In this document: piece by piece, positions 1 through 12,230 of the stretch
Layout: each line of letters starts with the position of its first letter
Numbering within the stretch: the first letter of the stretch is position 1
Origin: Morella rubra
Taxonomy: Eukaryota > Streptophyta > Magnoliopsida > Fagales > Myricaceae
Assembly (NCBI GenBank): GCA_003952965.2
Contig: CM025851.1
Coordinates: 31,003,170 to 31,067,169 of the forward strand
Direction: 5' to 3'
DNA: 64,000 nt
Notes under the pieces: model-generated
Told to the model about the DNA's origin: nothing
The model's database searches: none
The model's input: only the letters and a program-made list of their open reading frames with translations
Made by a program: the position numbers and the translations under genes

Positions 1-149
1 GAGAGATTTGTGTAAAAGGACAACATCGTTTCCCTCCATTCATATGTTAAGTCACAACTTTGTTCTGTTAACATTTAGGATTCTGGCTGTACTTCTTTTC
101 CTGACTTCTGCTATACAACCAAGGATCCATTATAATTTTGTTTTTGTAG

Positions 150-2191
150 TGTCAAGGCATCGGACTCTTATGAACATATTTGATAAAGCTCCTGTGGTTG
201 ATAAGGATGCATTTGTGGCCCCAAGTGCCTCTATCATTGGGGATGTTCAAGTTGGGAGAGGATCATCTATTTGGTATGGATGTGTCTTGAGAGGTAAGAT
301 CCTCTATGTATGAATTCTATGGAGAATGCAGATTCTTAAGCTGTGACATTGGACTTCTTTCTTTCTTACTTTTTCTTTTATCTTCTTATCTTTAATGTGC
401 CTCTTTTATATCAACCTTTTTTGATTGAGTTAATACACTACATCTGATGACAATGTCCTTTTCTTGAATCTATTTGTTCCATTTATTTTTTTTTTTCTTC
501 TAGTAGGGTCAATTTGATTGTCTAATGCAGGAATGCCATGAGCAATTAAAATAAGGATTAGGCTCCTCATTACTGTTCAATAACATTGGTGCTACCTTCT
601 GCACACTGGCACCTAGCATGGCAAAGTATGACTTGTTTCTGCTACTACCTTATTTCTCAGAACAAAACATATTTATTGCAGGCTATTATGACTTTGTTCT
701 GCCTCTTGGTTTGGCTTCTCTGTCTTTAAAAATATGCATACATCCATCAAAAATAAGTAGCAAATGAAACTGTCTTCAGATTAATTTATGAAGGACTAGA
801 TGAGTTGGATGGATCCTTTAGTACCTTATTCTAGAGTGGCATCGCGAGTTGATTTGAGTCATAAAGGAGTCTGTCTTTCAAATGTGCAAATATCCACCTT
901 ATTCCTTGTGATCTGCTTTTTTTCCCCCCTCTTAAATTATCCTATAAACCTCTTTGAATGTAGGTGATGTGAACAGCATCAGTGTTGGATCTGGAACTAA
1001 CATACAAGATAACTCACTTGTGCATGTGGCAAAGTCTAACCTAAGCGGGAAGGTTTTACCTACAATTATTGGGGACAATGTTACTGTAGGTGAGTGATTT
1101 GATGATATGCATCCTGTGAAAGCAGTTAACCTGATGTTTTTTCCTTTCTTTCCTTCATTAACTTGGAAATATTACTGGTAGGTCATAGTGCTGTTATGCA
1201 TGGTTGTACTGTTGAGGATGAGGCCTTTGTTGGTATGGGAGCGACACTCCTTGATGGTGTTGTTGTTGAGAAACATGGAATGGTTGCTGCTGGAGCTCTT
1301 GTGAGACAGAATACTAGGATCCCTGCTGGTGAGGTACATCTGCAGATACTCTTTATCTCTCATGAGTCTATTAACTTATTAGGAAGGGATTTCATATGTC
1401 TATTTCCAAGAAACAACTTGGAGGGATTTACAGGTATCACTGGTGAGATCCACCTGCAGATGCGCTTATATCTCGAGTCTATTAACTTCTTAGGAAGGGG
1501 GTTTGTATGTCCTGTTTACTTGAAGTAACTTGGAGAGATGTGCATTTATGTTCAACAATTGAACAGTAAAGTGTCAATCATGGTCTCATTTTTGATGGAC
1601 AAACAAATAAGTTGAATAGCGAGTATATCTTTAGACTCTTTAGTATGATCCCTGTGCCATGCAGTGTAATCAGCATAATTCCTGAGATGAGCAGGTTAAA
1701 TGTTTTGCACTAGCTGGTGACTATGGTTATTATGACATCGTGATTGCAAACTGTTCCATAATGATTCTCTTGGTTGGAATTTGGTGGGTGGGATTTTTTG
1801 AGTAGCATTTGAAAGCCTATTTACCCATTTCCGATGCGGAACAGAAGCTTAACTTGCCAGATGATAAGTAAACGCTTACTTAATACTTCTCAAATGCAAA
1901 TCCCAGGTATGGGGGGGCAATCCAGCAAAGTTCCTGAGAAAGCTCACTGATGAAGAGATAGCCTTTATTTCCCAGTCGGCAACCAATTATTCAAACCTTG
2001 CACAAGTCCATGCGGCTGAGAATGCAAAGTCATTTGATGAGATTGAGTTTGAGAAGCTTCTTCGCAAGAAGTTTGCTAAGAAAGATGAGGAGTATGACTC
2101 GATGCTGGGTGTCGTCCGTGAAACGCCACCAGAACTCATTCTTCCAGATAACATCCTACCAGATAAAGCACCAAAGGATTCTAAAAAATGA
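150..2191 (+). CDS. GAMMACA: Gamma carbonic anhydrase, mitochondrial (5' partial)
   Basis: Subunit of the gamma-type carbonic anhydrase domain on the matrix arm side of plant mitochondrial complex I. Visible exons are 150-293, 964-1089, 1182-1333 and 1907-2191 (stop TGA), all with GT-AG borders and matching phases. The first visible exon opens at SRHRTLMN, so the N-terminal exon(s) lie before the window. The left-handed beta-helix hexapeptides are clear (FVAPSASIIGDV, GSGTNIQDNS, GDNVTVGHSAV). The three zinc-ligand histidines of active family members are present (LVHVAKS, VGHS, VMHGC), which argues for a true gamma CA rather than a gamma CA-like subunit. The tail contains VWGGNPAKFLRKL and VRETPPELILP, as in plant gammaCA1/2/3; I cannot say which paralogue. 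The start codon is not in the window. The exon 4/intron 4 border is duplicated at about 1442 (see repeat). Confidence 0.93.
1328..1540. repeat. Imperfect 114-bp tandem duplication over a splice donor
   Basis: The sequence starting GGTGAGGTACATCTGCAG at 1328 recurs, diverged, at 1442 as GGTGAGATCCACCTGCAG and continues through TCTATTAACTT and AGGAAGGG. The first unit carries the real donor of the carbonic anhydrase exon (GAG|GTACAT at 1333/1334); in the second unit the matching dinucleotide is AT, so that decoy donor is dead. Confidence 0.7.
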
Positions 2192-3046
2192 GATTTTAGT
2201 GAGTTCTTCTTTGGTTCAGATCTCAAAATTCAACATCAAGGAATATTTGTTATGAGGAAATACACGGAAAAGGGATTACCTTCTTTCCCAATAATACCGG
2301 ACATGTTAGGGAATAATTATTGCTTCTTTCTTGCTTTTGTCTCTAGTCTTCCTGCAGTTTTCTGGGAACTCTGTTTTCTGCTTCAGTTGATACTGATGCC
2401 ACAAGCAGCATGTATGTTGATGCTTGATGTTCCTTATGTCAAAGGTACATTTTCTTCTGATGATTTGTTGATCTGTACTTGTAAGTGTCAGCTCATTCTA
2501 GTTGGTGATGTGAGCGATTTTTCTCCTTGAATTCAAAGAGTTTGCAGGAGTCTTTTGATGATAGTCAGATTTATCCTATCCACGCTGGCTTAACATTGCT
2601 TATGACCTTGAGGAATATTGCATTTGTCCTTTTGCCCCTCTTTGGAGCTTGCCCACTTTAAGGTGCTACATTGTGTTTTGAAAGGCTACATATGTAGTAG
2701 AAAAGTTTTCAGATTGGACTAGCCGTTGTAAGTTGCTATGTCTTGGGGACTGATATTTACTTGGGTTTGTTTGAATAGATGAACCCTTGACTTTTGTTCC
2801 CATGGTAAAGAGGCGGAGTGAGTTCAGCGTAAGGTTTAAATCTTATTGTGAGATGTATCGTTTAAACATATAAACATTAGAAGTGCATGACTTTGGAGTT
2901 GCTGTGCTATCACAATTGAGTATCTCTGCCTGAACTGTGAGATGAATAAAAAGAAATAATGAGATGGGATTGACGGTCTTTGTCAGCTGGGGATGTGATA
3001 CTGGCAGAAGATTTTCATGGCTAGGGATTTGGCTGCACGCAACATT
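2192..3046 (+). other. 3' UTR and downstream flank of the carbonic anhydrase gene
   Basis: No coding potential that I recognise. The stretch probably holds the 3' UTR. A canonical AATAAA lies at 2945-2950, but I cannot tell whether this one is used. Confidence 0.4.
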
Positions 3047-3274
3047 CTTTAGAGGGCCGTTGATTCCTTAAATTTTTCCTAGTTTACCTTGTGTTTCTCT
3101 TTTGTTTTTGGCAGGTCTCTGGTTTATTAGTGGTTTGTTTTTTATATCTGTTTCTTTCCACTTTAGAGGGCCATTAATTCCTTAAAATTTTCCTAGTTTA
3201 CCTTGTGTTTCTCTTTTGTTTTTGGCAGTTCTCTGGTTTATTAGTGGTTTGTTTTTGCTATCTGTTTCTTTCTA
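3047..3274. repeat. 114-bp tandem duplication (2 copies)
   Basis: Units 3047-3160 and about 3161-3274 share CTTTAGAGGGCC at the start, CCTAGTTTACCTTGTG in the middle and GTTTATTAGTGGTTTG near the end, with only scattered substitutions. Intergenic; no function suggested. Confidence 0.85.
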
Positions 3275-4204
3275 ACGATGTCGATGTCCTGTATCCAACT
3301 GGGAGAGGCGTCCAAAATTCTTGCTGGGTTTTCTCCATGATGGTCCTCGGGTGATCGTTGGTCGATGTTGAGTTGCATTGCCCCCTACTGCCCAAGCCCA
3401 AAAGCCAGTTCTAGAGAGAGAGGCTCTGTCTTCTCTCTAGAACCCAAAAAACCCTACTGCTCAAGCCCCCCTCTTCTTCTCTGTTACCGGCGGCGGGAGG
3501 AGCATCGGTTGTTGTTTCTCTCCCTCCATGTGCTTTTTTCTTTTTCTTTTTCTTTTTTGGCAACCAGATCCCGATGTTTCTGAAAATATTCGGAGGACAT
3601 GGCATAGCTAGGTGGCCTCTCCTCCTCTTGGCGATCCCAGAGCATCCATCCCTTCGCCGCATGAGGTCTCACGCGCCCGATCCATTTTTGTTGTTTTTGA
3701 GTAGCTATCGGCAGTCAAGGAGGTCACGAGCTCCGAGGGTCGGTCTGGCAGCATCAAGCGAGTCGAACCATTGCTAGCTAGCGCCTTTTGGTGGCACGTG
3801 TACCGCACGCACTAGTCACCACTGTCCATGGCCTTCGGTCTCTTTTGATGGCTCCTTGATTTTGAGCTAAAATTACCTAAGTTGTGTTTCTGTTTGTATC
3901 GACTTTTGTTAACATTAGTTGTTTTTTTTTTCGCTCCCCCGGTGGGCTCCTCCGACCTCTTGTGGATCTTTTTCGATCCCTCGATGGACTTTGTTGTGCC
4001 TAGGTTGTCGATGCTTTTATTACAAGCTCATATAGGTCTCGGTAGTTATGTCTATTATTATCGACTACCGTTCTCCTCTGCTTAGCATAAAACATTTCAT
4101 TCATATATATATATATATATATATAAAATAGAAAACTTTATATTTTAAATTTTATGTTGGGGGCTGTAAAGTGATACTGATTAGAGAAAAGTCATGCATG
4201 CAAC
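3275..4204. other. Intergenic, no gene recognised
   Basis: A locally GC- and C/T-rich stretch (about 3360-4080), unlike the AT-rich flanks, with short pyrimidine tracts. Open frames here are low complexity and match nothing I know. An (AT)n microsatellite lies at 4103-4125. The base composition could be an old transposon fragment, but I see no termini. Confidence 0.4.
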
Positions 4205-4440
4205 ATGAAAGTGGTAACTCGGTTGGTTTGAGAGTCTAAAAATAAAGACATCCAAGAGGGGGGCTTAGGGGTAGGAGGTACGTGGATCGAACCCTCTTGC
4301 TTTCAAAATCATCTGCACTCATGTGAGGTTATGTTGACGGTCTTTTTTTGTTCAGGTGAGTTGTTGTGACTCAATCAAACCATTCTTGATCACGCTCTTA
4401 TGAGTAGATTACACTAATTACTTGCTCTCTTCCTCTTTTA
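4205..4440 (+). mobile_element. tRNA-derived SINE-like element
   Basis: Two RNA polymerase III promoter-like boxes lie at tRNA-like spacing. The A-box-like stretch (about 4215-4234) contains CTCGGTTGGTTTGAGAG and resembles the tRNA D-arm. The B-box-like stretch (4282-4294) is GTGGATCGAACCC, close to GGTTCGANNCC. Ends and target-site duplications were not located, so the limits are approximate. Confidence 0.45.
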
Positions 4441-7348
4441 CGAAGAAAAAAAGGATAGAAGAAAGTCATAATAAATTAGAATGTCATGTATATAATTTAT
4501 TTGTGGGGATAGACTTGTTTAATAGTAGGAAAGTTACAAGGAGGGCCACATTATTAATTTTGGACAATTGGGGTGTCACGGCCGTCTAGGCTCAATCAGC
4601 CACTTCACTTGATTGTCATAAATTATGTCATCTTGGGCCGTTGTTGTGAATGCTTTTTCCAAGTGGGCAAGTGGCCCATGTTCAATATGCATCAGATTTT
4701 GTCATGTATATGGCAGTTAAGGATAATAGTATAATGTCGTTATAAAATTCATTATCCTAACTTATTCTTGCAATAATTATAAGGTATCGGAATCTTTGAA
4801 AGCCAAAATAATAATAAAAAAAACTCCGTGATTTCAGCTGGCTTATACTTTCAAAGAGACAAACTGGGTGTCCCACCAAGCATCCGAATCTTAATGGCCA
4901 CTTGTCTGCGATTTCCTTCGTTCTGGATTTTTTTTTTCAATCTTTAATATATTTAAAGTGAGTTAAGATTAATATTATCATTTTAATCATTTTAATAAAA
5001 AATATAAAATATTTAAATTAATAGTTAGAGAATATAATGTCTCAAATATAATAATTTAAGATATAAAATATAAAAATTACTATAATTTATGAATAAAAAA
5101 TATATTTTTTCTCTTTATTTTATGGCTCATGGGTTGATTTGCATTGGGCTTTTTCCTCAGCCCAGCCGAAATTGACTTGACAGGACCACTGCCACTAGAG
5201 TTTAGAACTCTCATTAACAGTCATCTATCTTCTAGGGAACTAGAGCATTTATCAAGAGAGATTAGATGCGATTCCCATGCAGTTTCTGTCATCCTTTCTG
5301 CCCTTTTTAGGATTTTTTTTTTTTTAAGGTTGAAACGAGTAATTTTATATATTAAGAGCACAAAGAAAATTATAGCTAGAAATTATAATAAGGACCTAAA
5401 AGGTCACTAGCGAGTTAAGGGGGCCAAAATATATAACAAAGAACACAAGGTCTTCAGTTGTGGTGGGTATAAAATCCGAAGTGAGAGGACTGGAAGGTCT
5501 TTGAAACACAGGAAGATCGATGAAAAATGAGCCCGAAAATTTATTAAAAGAAAAAAAATCACCGCACAAGATAGTGACAACTGCCGTTAAAAGAGAGATG
5601 ACATTGTTGTCGCTCCTGCTCCCTTAGAGCACTTTCTAGATTTACTTCTGAATTTGTTCCTTCTTTATGATCATTCGACCACTCTTCTTTTGGATCCAAC
5701 GAGTGTGTTCTTCTGTATGAGGCAAAGACAAATTTTCAAAGCAGCTCAATTTTTGCACAAATTAAGCACCACCAGAACATGAGCTTTTCCCATCTTTGGT
5801 AGGCGGTAGCCGCATTGCATATAAAAATGGTGCATACATTTGAGATCATGGGGTGCATGTTGCTTTTCTTTACAATGATTATTGGCGTAGTGGGTTATCA
5901 AATCATATGAGAAAATGCGGTAAACGGCCAACATTTCTGTAGCTGTAGAGGTCTAAACATACTTAAGTGGTAGATAGCGGGCTGTAGCTGCGTTAATGAT
6001 GTCTTTAATAACCTTGCTTAGCCAGAAAGGACAATGAGTGAAAGCAGTCAAATCATTTGGGATAAAAGGCACCAAAGAAGGAGAAAAAGCATGCAGCCCT
6101 ACGCCGAAAGCTTTTTACACTTGTGTTTGTCGGGTCCGATGGAAGCATACGGGTTAGACAACCCGTATATAATTTGATAATTTAAGGGAATATATAAAGT
6201 ATAATAAAGGGCGACCTACCCTCAATCAGTCAAGCTAGGTAGGAGACACATTAGAATAGGTCAGAAAAAGTGCCTTGCTCGTTTAGCCCACGTGGGCTCC
6301 ATCCCCTTCTCTTTCTTTTTCATGGAGTCTTGGGTCCAAGTGGGTTTTATTTCCACAACCCCGCGACAAATTAAGAGAACAAGTAGAAGAAGCTACTGGT
6401 TTTGCATGAGCATCAGTAGATGTTCGAGCATAAGCATAACGTGCTTTCGCCGTTCTTTTTGACAGATTCGCTGATTTGATTAGCAAATGAGGCTAACTCG
6501 AAATTTTAGTCACAATAATAATAATAATAATAGTAGAAATTTTCAATTCAATCGTCGTTACAATAAATATAAAAAAATTTACTTAAATAATTTTCTTTAC
6601 TATTTTTTAATTTTTAAAAAATTTTTATTTCACTTTTTTTTTTTTTTCAATTCAATAACTCTAATCTACTTAATTTTTTAAAATTTTTTCGTTTACAAAC
6701 ATGGTATGGTTACTATGTCATGTAAATGAAACATGCATTGATTTGTCATTTAAGTATGGTTAATAGGGAGGAGCTTCCACCTCAACAAAATTAGGATCCT
6801 TTTCAATTTTGGAATGAATGGAATGGTCTATTTTGAAAAGAGATAAATATATTATGTGGACTATATAATATTCAATGTTACCCATATTAATTACGAGATA
6901 TTTCCATCTATGCCATTGAATGTATATAAATGTCTGTCCCCTTAAAATCTACTTAAAATCTAATCATCCAATTCAAACAAGAACATTAAAAAAAAAATGA
7001 TTATGTACTTATTTTGTCTCTAAATTTTAACCCATTTTAATAAATATCCATTGTGTTTTCAAATTGTTCATAAAACTCCTTGAATTTGTAATTCTAATCA
7101 CATAAGCCTTTTAGTTAAAGATAACTATTTATAAGTCAGTTTTAATTATAAGTCGAGACTTGTCATTTAAAATTAAAATCATATAATTTATAATGTTTTA
7201 AAGTTTTTTTTCTTTCTAATTTTCTGTTTTTAAAATAATTTAAATAAAGAAGGTGAAAAAAACACAAAGCTTCCAAATTTCAACTCTACCGTAAACTCAT
7301 TTGTCAAAATATTAGAGGGAAAAATGAAAAAAGAAAAAAAAAAATCTT
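4441..7348. other. Intergenic, AT-rich, no gene recognised
   Basis: Very AT-rich (for example 4960-5110 and 6540-6700) with many homopolymer T/A runs and a short ATA-type microsatellite near 6513-6532. Open frames are short and without recognisable motifs. 5300-6130 is more balanced in composition and may be an old transposon, but no diagnostic motif was seen. Confidence 0.45.
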
Positions 7349-7859
7349 GGGTTAATTTATAATTTCTCCCTCAAACTACCACCTCAAATACTTTCATAAA
7401 TTTTAATTCGTTGCAACTTGTCCGCACAAACTATACTTATCATTGCGATTTTTATCTCCAAACCTATTTAAATTATTATATCAAACGGTTTATATCTCAC
7501 GTAACAGACACGTGATGTTCTCCTTAAGTGAAAAAATAAATTTAACAAACTCGATTTTAAGTGATTCATCTTTTTTTTTTTAATAAAAAAAATCAGTTAA
7601 GTACATATTATTTTTTGGCTCTACAAATTGCAAGAAATACTATAAGACTATAAAGGACTCAAAATAGATTAAAATTGTCTTTTCAAGTAAATAAAATGTC
7701 ATGTGTCATTCATATGGACGTAAACCGTTCAATATAACAACTTCAATAAATTGGAGGATAAAATCATAATGAAAAATATAATTTGTGGAGCCTAGTTGCA
7801 ATGATTTAAAATTTATAGAGGTATTTAAAATTTGAGGGAGCAAATTGTAAATAACACAC
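7349..7859. mobile_element. MITE with long terminal inverted repeats upstream of the pfkB gene
   Basis: The left arm (from about 7349, with ATTTCTCCCTCAAAC, then ATAAATTTTAATTCGTTGCAAC) is matched in inverted orientation by the right arm (ending about 7859; reverse complement contains ATTTGCTCCCTCAAA, then ATAAATTTTAAATCATTGCAAC). The match continues inward, diverged, for about 150 bases per arm. AAATCTT flanks both sides (7342-7348, 7860-7866) as a possible target duplication. There is no coding capacity. The long arms suggest a Mutator-like non-autonomous element; the superfamily is inferred. Confidence 0.7.
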
Positions 7860-7928
7860 AAATCTTTAAAAAAATATCCGAGCAAAGGGAAAAAAGAAAG
7901 AAGTTCAATCACTGTAGAATACCAACCT

Positions 7929-7937
7929 CTATATAAA
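7929..7937 (+). promoter_or_regulatory. TATA box of the pfkB kinase gene
   Basis: CTATATAAA lies about 62-70 bases before the ATG at 7999, which places the transcription start near 7960 and gives a short 5' UTR. Confidence 0.6.
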
Positions 7938-7998
7938 CGAAGGGGAATCGGAGTTTGAGAGAGGGCAAGGGGTTGGGGTGGTTAAGTGATCTGGAAGA

Positions 7999-10900
7999 AT
8001 GGGAGCCGAGCCCTTGCCCGTTGACAACGACTATAGCAACGGGGATGGGGAGCTAAGGGTAAAGGTTGCTGCTGAAACTAACGCTCCGATCATCTTGGGT
8101 CTCCAGCCCGCCGCCCTCGTCGACCATGTGGCCCGAGTCGATTCGTCCTTGCTGGATCAAATCCCAGGCGAGCGCGGTGGTTCTATTCCGGTACTGTCTC
8201 TCTCTCTTCTTCTAAAGTGCCACTGTTACTGCTCTGCTTAGGCTCTGAAAGATCGGAATTGCACCGCCTTCCTCCGGGGGGGGGGGGGGGGGCGGCGCGG
8301 GGGTGCGCAATTTACGTTGGGCCAGTCACATTGTCTATTTATTTGTGGATTTTTATACTTCATTATGTCTTTTTGATATGTTTATAAATGTTTCATTTTT
8401 TTTTTTCCTTCGGTTGGCGGATAGTGACTTTTGGTGTAGATCAGAGTAACTAAGTAGTTTTGCTGTATTGGATCACTGGCCTATGCGCGCATTTTCTACC
8501 ATAAGGTTGGTTAAATTTGTTGTTTCATGCACGAGAGTGATCAGTTTTCTATGTTGTTTAGGTTGCAATTGAAGAGCTTGAGCACATATTGAGTGAGTTG
8601 CGAATCCATATTGTCGCGTGCCCAGTTGATCCGTTGCCCATGAAGACGATGGCCGGAGGCAGTGTTGCCAATACTATTCGGGGGCTCAGTGCAGGCTTTG
8701 GAGTCTCCAGTGGAATAATTGGGGCCTACGTTGATGATGAGCAAGGCCAGTTGTTTGTGACCAACATGAGCTCTCATGGAGTCAACCTCTCGAGATTGAG
8801 GATAAAGGAGGGACACACAGGTCAGGTGAGCTTAACGTTACGAATTCTTCAAAGCTGGTTGTTTCTGGATATTTGTTGTTGAACTTCTTAATGCATGGTG
8901 CTGAAACATTTATTATCTATATTTTCTGGCATAGTGTGTTTGCCTGGTTGATGAATCGGGCAACCGTACGATGCGGCCTTGTCTCTCCAATGCTGTGAAA
9001 GTTCAGGTGCCATGCTTTAGATGTCTCTATGTGAATATGTAGGGTTGTGTTTCACTGTGTATACATTAAGCTATGTTTTTTTGGGAAGTTTAAATGCTTT
9101 TTTTGGAAGTTTAAGCATTTAACTTAGGCTTCTTAAGAGGATAAGCTTACAATCTTTATTTTCTTTCAGGCTAATGACTTGACCAGAGAAGATTTCAAGG
9201 GCTCCAAGGTTAGGCATCTGCGTCTAGAATACAAATTTTCAATCAAATCTGTTTTGGCAAAACTGAATTTCTTATCATTGTCATGCTTTGTGATAGACTA
9301 GTTAGATTAAATTTATACTCCAGCTAGAACATATAGGATCTCAAAAGATAATGGAATTTCTTGAATGAACTAGATCCATTTCTTTTTCATTCCCTGTAGC
9401 TTCTGCACCATAATATTATCGGTGTAATGTTGAGAGTTTCTATGAACTTAATTGTATACAACTCTTTTGTTACAGTGGTTGGTGTTGAGATATGCGATTT
9501 TCAATTTAGAAGTTATTCAAGCAGCTATAAATATGGCCAAACAAGAGGGTCTTTTTGTCTCATTGGATTTGGCCAGTTTTGAGGTATATTCATAATCTGC
9601 TTTCAAATTCATTTAGTTTGGTTCAAGACAGTGATCCTCTTTGTTTTTAGAATTTTGAGTTTCAAATGTCGACAATTTGGGTGGAGTGGTATCACAGGAA
9701 ACAATGTTATTACCAGAAAGAGATATTTCATAGAATCGCTTTATGCATGGAATTGTAAACCTTCACTTGTCAAAAACCAATTTATGCGCGCTGGAATTTC
9801 CACTAATGTTCTTTTCCAGCTGCAACCCCCCTTTTGTTTGTGTGTGTGTGGGGGGGGGGGGGGGTGGGTTTCCCAACCCCGCCCTATCTTATCCTGTTTC
9901 ATCATTTTTAGGATGAAAATCATTATCTTATGCCTTCTTTTCCATTGGACAGATGGTTAGGAACTTTAAATCACCTCTTCTACAGTTACTGGAGTCAGGG
10001 AATATAGACCTCTGCTTTGCTAATGAAGATGAAGCAACAGAACTGCTAAGGTGACCATCATCTCTTTGTTATCTTAACTTGTTAAGATAGGTTCTGATGA
10101 ATGATGGTCAATCTTCCAGTTTCTTCAGTTGTTAAGTATTTATTCTTCTTGTAAAACATTTGACAGTTCTCTGGTGGTGTAAATTTCTCCTACAATTTTT
10201 GTAGGGGTGAACAAGATGTTGCTCCTGAAGTTGCACTTGAATTTCTAGCCAAACACTGCCAATGGGCTGTGGTGACACTGGGCCCTAACGGATGCATCGC
10301 AAAGCATGGAAAAGAGGTTAGTGAGAATTCTACGTTACAACGTGAATACTGTATTAAAGAGTCTTTTTATTTTTTTATTTTATTCTAGAAGTGTGTTCAT
10401 CTCTAGATGGTTGCACTGCAAAGCTTACTTTTCAAATAAGCCATCTCCTGATTGTGTAAAGTACGTAGCTTGGTGGATGCCTCATCTTTGAAAATGTCAT
10501 ATCCTTGGCTATTCATCTTGGGTGGATGGACAATGAAAGAGTTAAAACCTCATATCCTTGGCTTTTCATCTTGGTTGTCCTTCCTGTCCTGGAGGACAAC
10601 TGAAAGTTTTCAATGGCTCTGTTAAAGAAAAGTCTAAGCTTGAAATCTACATCCACTAAGAAAAATGACATCAACCTGTGCGAACCCTAAATTTCAAGTG
10701 CGAGGTATAATCTGCAAACCTCTGTGAACCTTAAATTTCAAGTATTAGGTATAATCTGCAAACTCCATTTTGAATGTGAGCTATTCACCTCTCATTTCCA
10801 CAGGACCACAGCTTTGCTGTTCCATATGAATTACCTATTTCTATTAATGCCCTTAATGAAATTTTACCATGCTAGATTGTCCAAGTCCAAGCCATCGGGG

Positions 10901-11145
10901 AAACAAGGGCAATTGATGCCACTGGAGCAGGCGACCTATTTGCAAGTGGGTTTTTATACGGATTGGTAAATGGTTTATCCCTAGAGGAATGCTGTAAAGT
11001 TGGCTCGTGCAGTGGTGGATCTGTTACTCGCTCTTTGGGAGGTGAGGTGACCCCAGATAATTGGCAATGGATGTACAAGCAGATGCAAATCAAGGGCCTT
11101 CCTGTGCCAATATCCGCAGATGATCTGCCGGAATCACAAACTTAG
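7999..11145 (+). CDS. pfkB-family carbohydrate/nucleoside kinase
   Basis: A ribokinase/pfkB-fold kinase that phosphorylates a sugar or nucleoside; the substrate cannot be read from the sequence. Eight exons: 7999-8190, 8562-8825, 8935-9006, 9170-9208, 9476-9583, 9953-10050, 10205-10316, 10876-11145 (TAG). All borders are GT-AG with consistent phases, giving 384 aa. The N-terminal pfkB signature with GGSVANTIRGL is at residues 96-106. The C-terminal signature IDATGAGDLFASGF is at 308-321, with catalytic Asp315 in the anion-hole motif GAGD. No obvious transit peptide is seen. It resembles the cytosolic-type plant 'pfkB-like carbohydrate kinase' of which Arabidopsis At1g19600 is a member (from memory, not searched). 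Introns 1 and 5 carry runs of 17 and 15 G. Intron 7 has two small tandem duplications (about 10497-10574 and 10678-10765). Confidence 0.93.
8276..8292 (+). repeat. Poly(G) run, 17 nt, in pfkB intron 1
   Basis: An uninterrupted G run followed by GC-rich CGGCGCGGGGG. It could fold as a G-quadruplex, or could be a sequencing-sensitive homopolymer. Confidence 0.95.
9850..9864 (+). repeat. (TG)n followed by poly(G), 15 nt, in pfkB intron 5
   Basis: A TG dinucleotide tract leads into 15 consecutive G, followed by TGGGTT. Confidence 0.95.
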
Positions 11146-12230
11146 TTTTTTTTTTTCCCACTGTTATTGTTACTCATTTCCTAATCAAGGGGCATCTTTA
11201 GTTGCATTTTGGGGCTGGCTCGATCAAGTTTTTCGAGACTATTTCTCCGGCAAACTACAGATAATCTGTACATTGATTCACTAAATTAATTCAACATTAT
11301 CTGTTATTGTTAAGGCTTTTTCATTCTCTCACTCTCCTTTTTCTGAGCACCGATCATTCCCTTCGAGGGAATGGGTGCTGTGCCCGTTAGGTAATCAGTT
11401 AACTACTAGAGGTTTATAAAACAGGTACTATTTTAAGCCCTGATATTATGTCTCATTGAGAACCACAGAAATACACTGGAAGCAACGTGATAGTGATGGA
11501 CGAGCCCAGCTTACTTGTGGAAGATTATCTACGATATAATCTTCAAATGCAGCATAACTACGAGATATATATTATTTTATTGTTATTTTATTAGACTAAA
11601 ATGTTAAAATATGAACTTTCTATACAAGTAAAATGACAAAAGTACCTCTTTGAATATGAAAACAAATTCGATCCAATATAGATAAGACCTCATACGAGTG
11701 ACAGGGATCCTGAGCTCAGATTTCAAGGTCAGACGTGGATGCAATGGTCATGGAACTAATCAACTAATATGCTACTTCCAGAGTGGCACAGCCTTGTGCT
11801 CGCACGAAAGCATCACACAAGTTGAGTATTGTGGCAAAATATTAAGCGAGGCAACAGAGAAAAAGTGAGACGGCGGAGATAAATAAAGTCCCTTGCAAAT
11901 GTCAAGTCCTGGTAATGGGGTAAGCACACCAAAAAGCCAAAACAGTACCCAAATAAATCAGTTCAGAGTTGGCTATAATTACCAAGTTCATGTTGTGTCT
12001 CTACTATAAACTTTGGATATAAAGCATTAAAATGTTTGCACGGATGAGCCAAAGATAGATTGCATGCCAACATAAAAAGATAAAAGGGACGGCAATAAAA
12101 ACGAAAGAAAAATCAAGAGGAAAATTTGGTCTTCCTAGGGGCCAGCGATAAATGAAAAGGCATTTCCGCAAACATGTACTAGAAAACGTTATCCAACGAC
12201 AAAGGAGAGACAACAATGGTTCTTCTATTC
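11146..12230. other. Convergent intergenic region between pfkB and proteasome genes
   Basis: This holds the 3' ends of the two convergent genes. No further gene, hairpin terminator or repeat stood out. The 3' UTR of the proteasome gene probably occupies the right part. Confidence 0.5.

Noticed and set aside
3411-3672. Minus-strand frames with a run of lysines
   Set aside because: Produced by a T/C-rich low-complexity tract.
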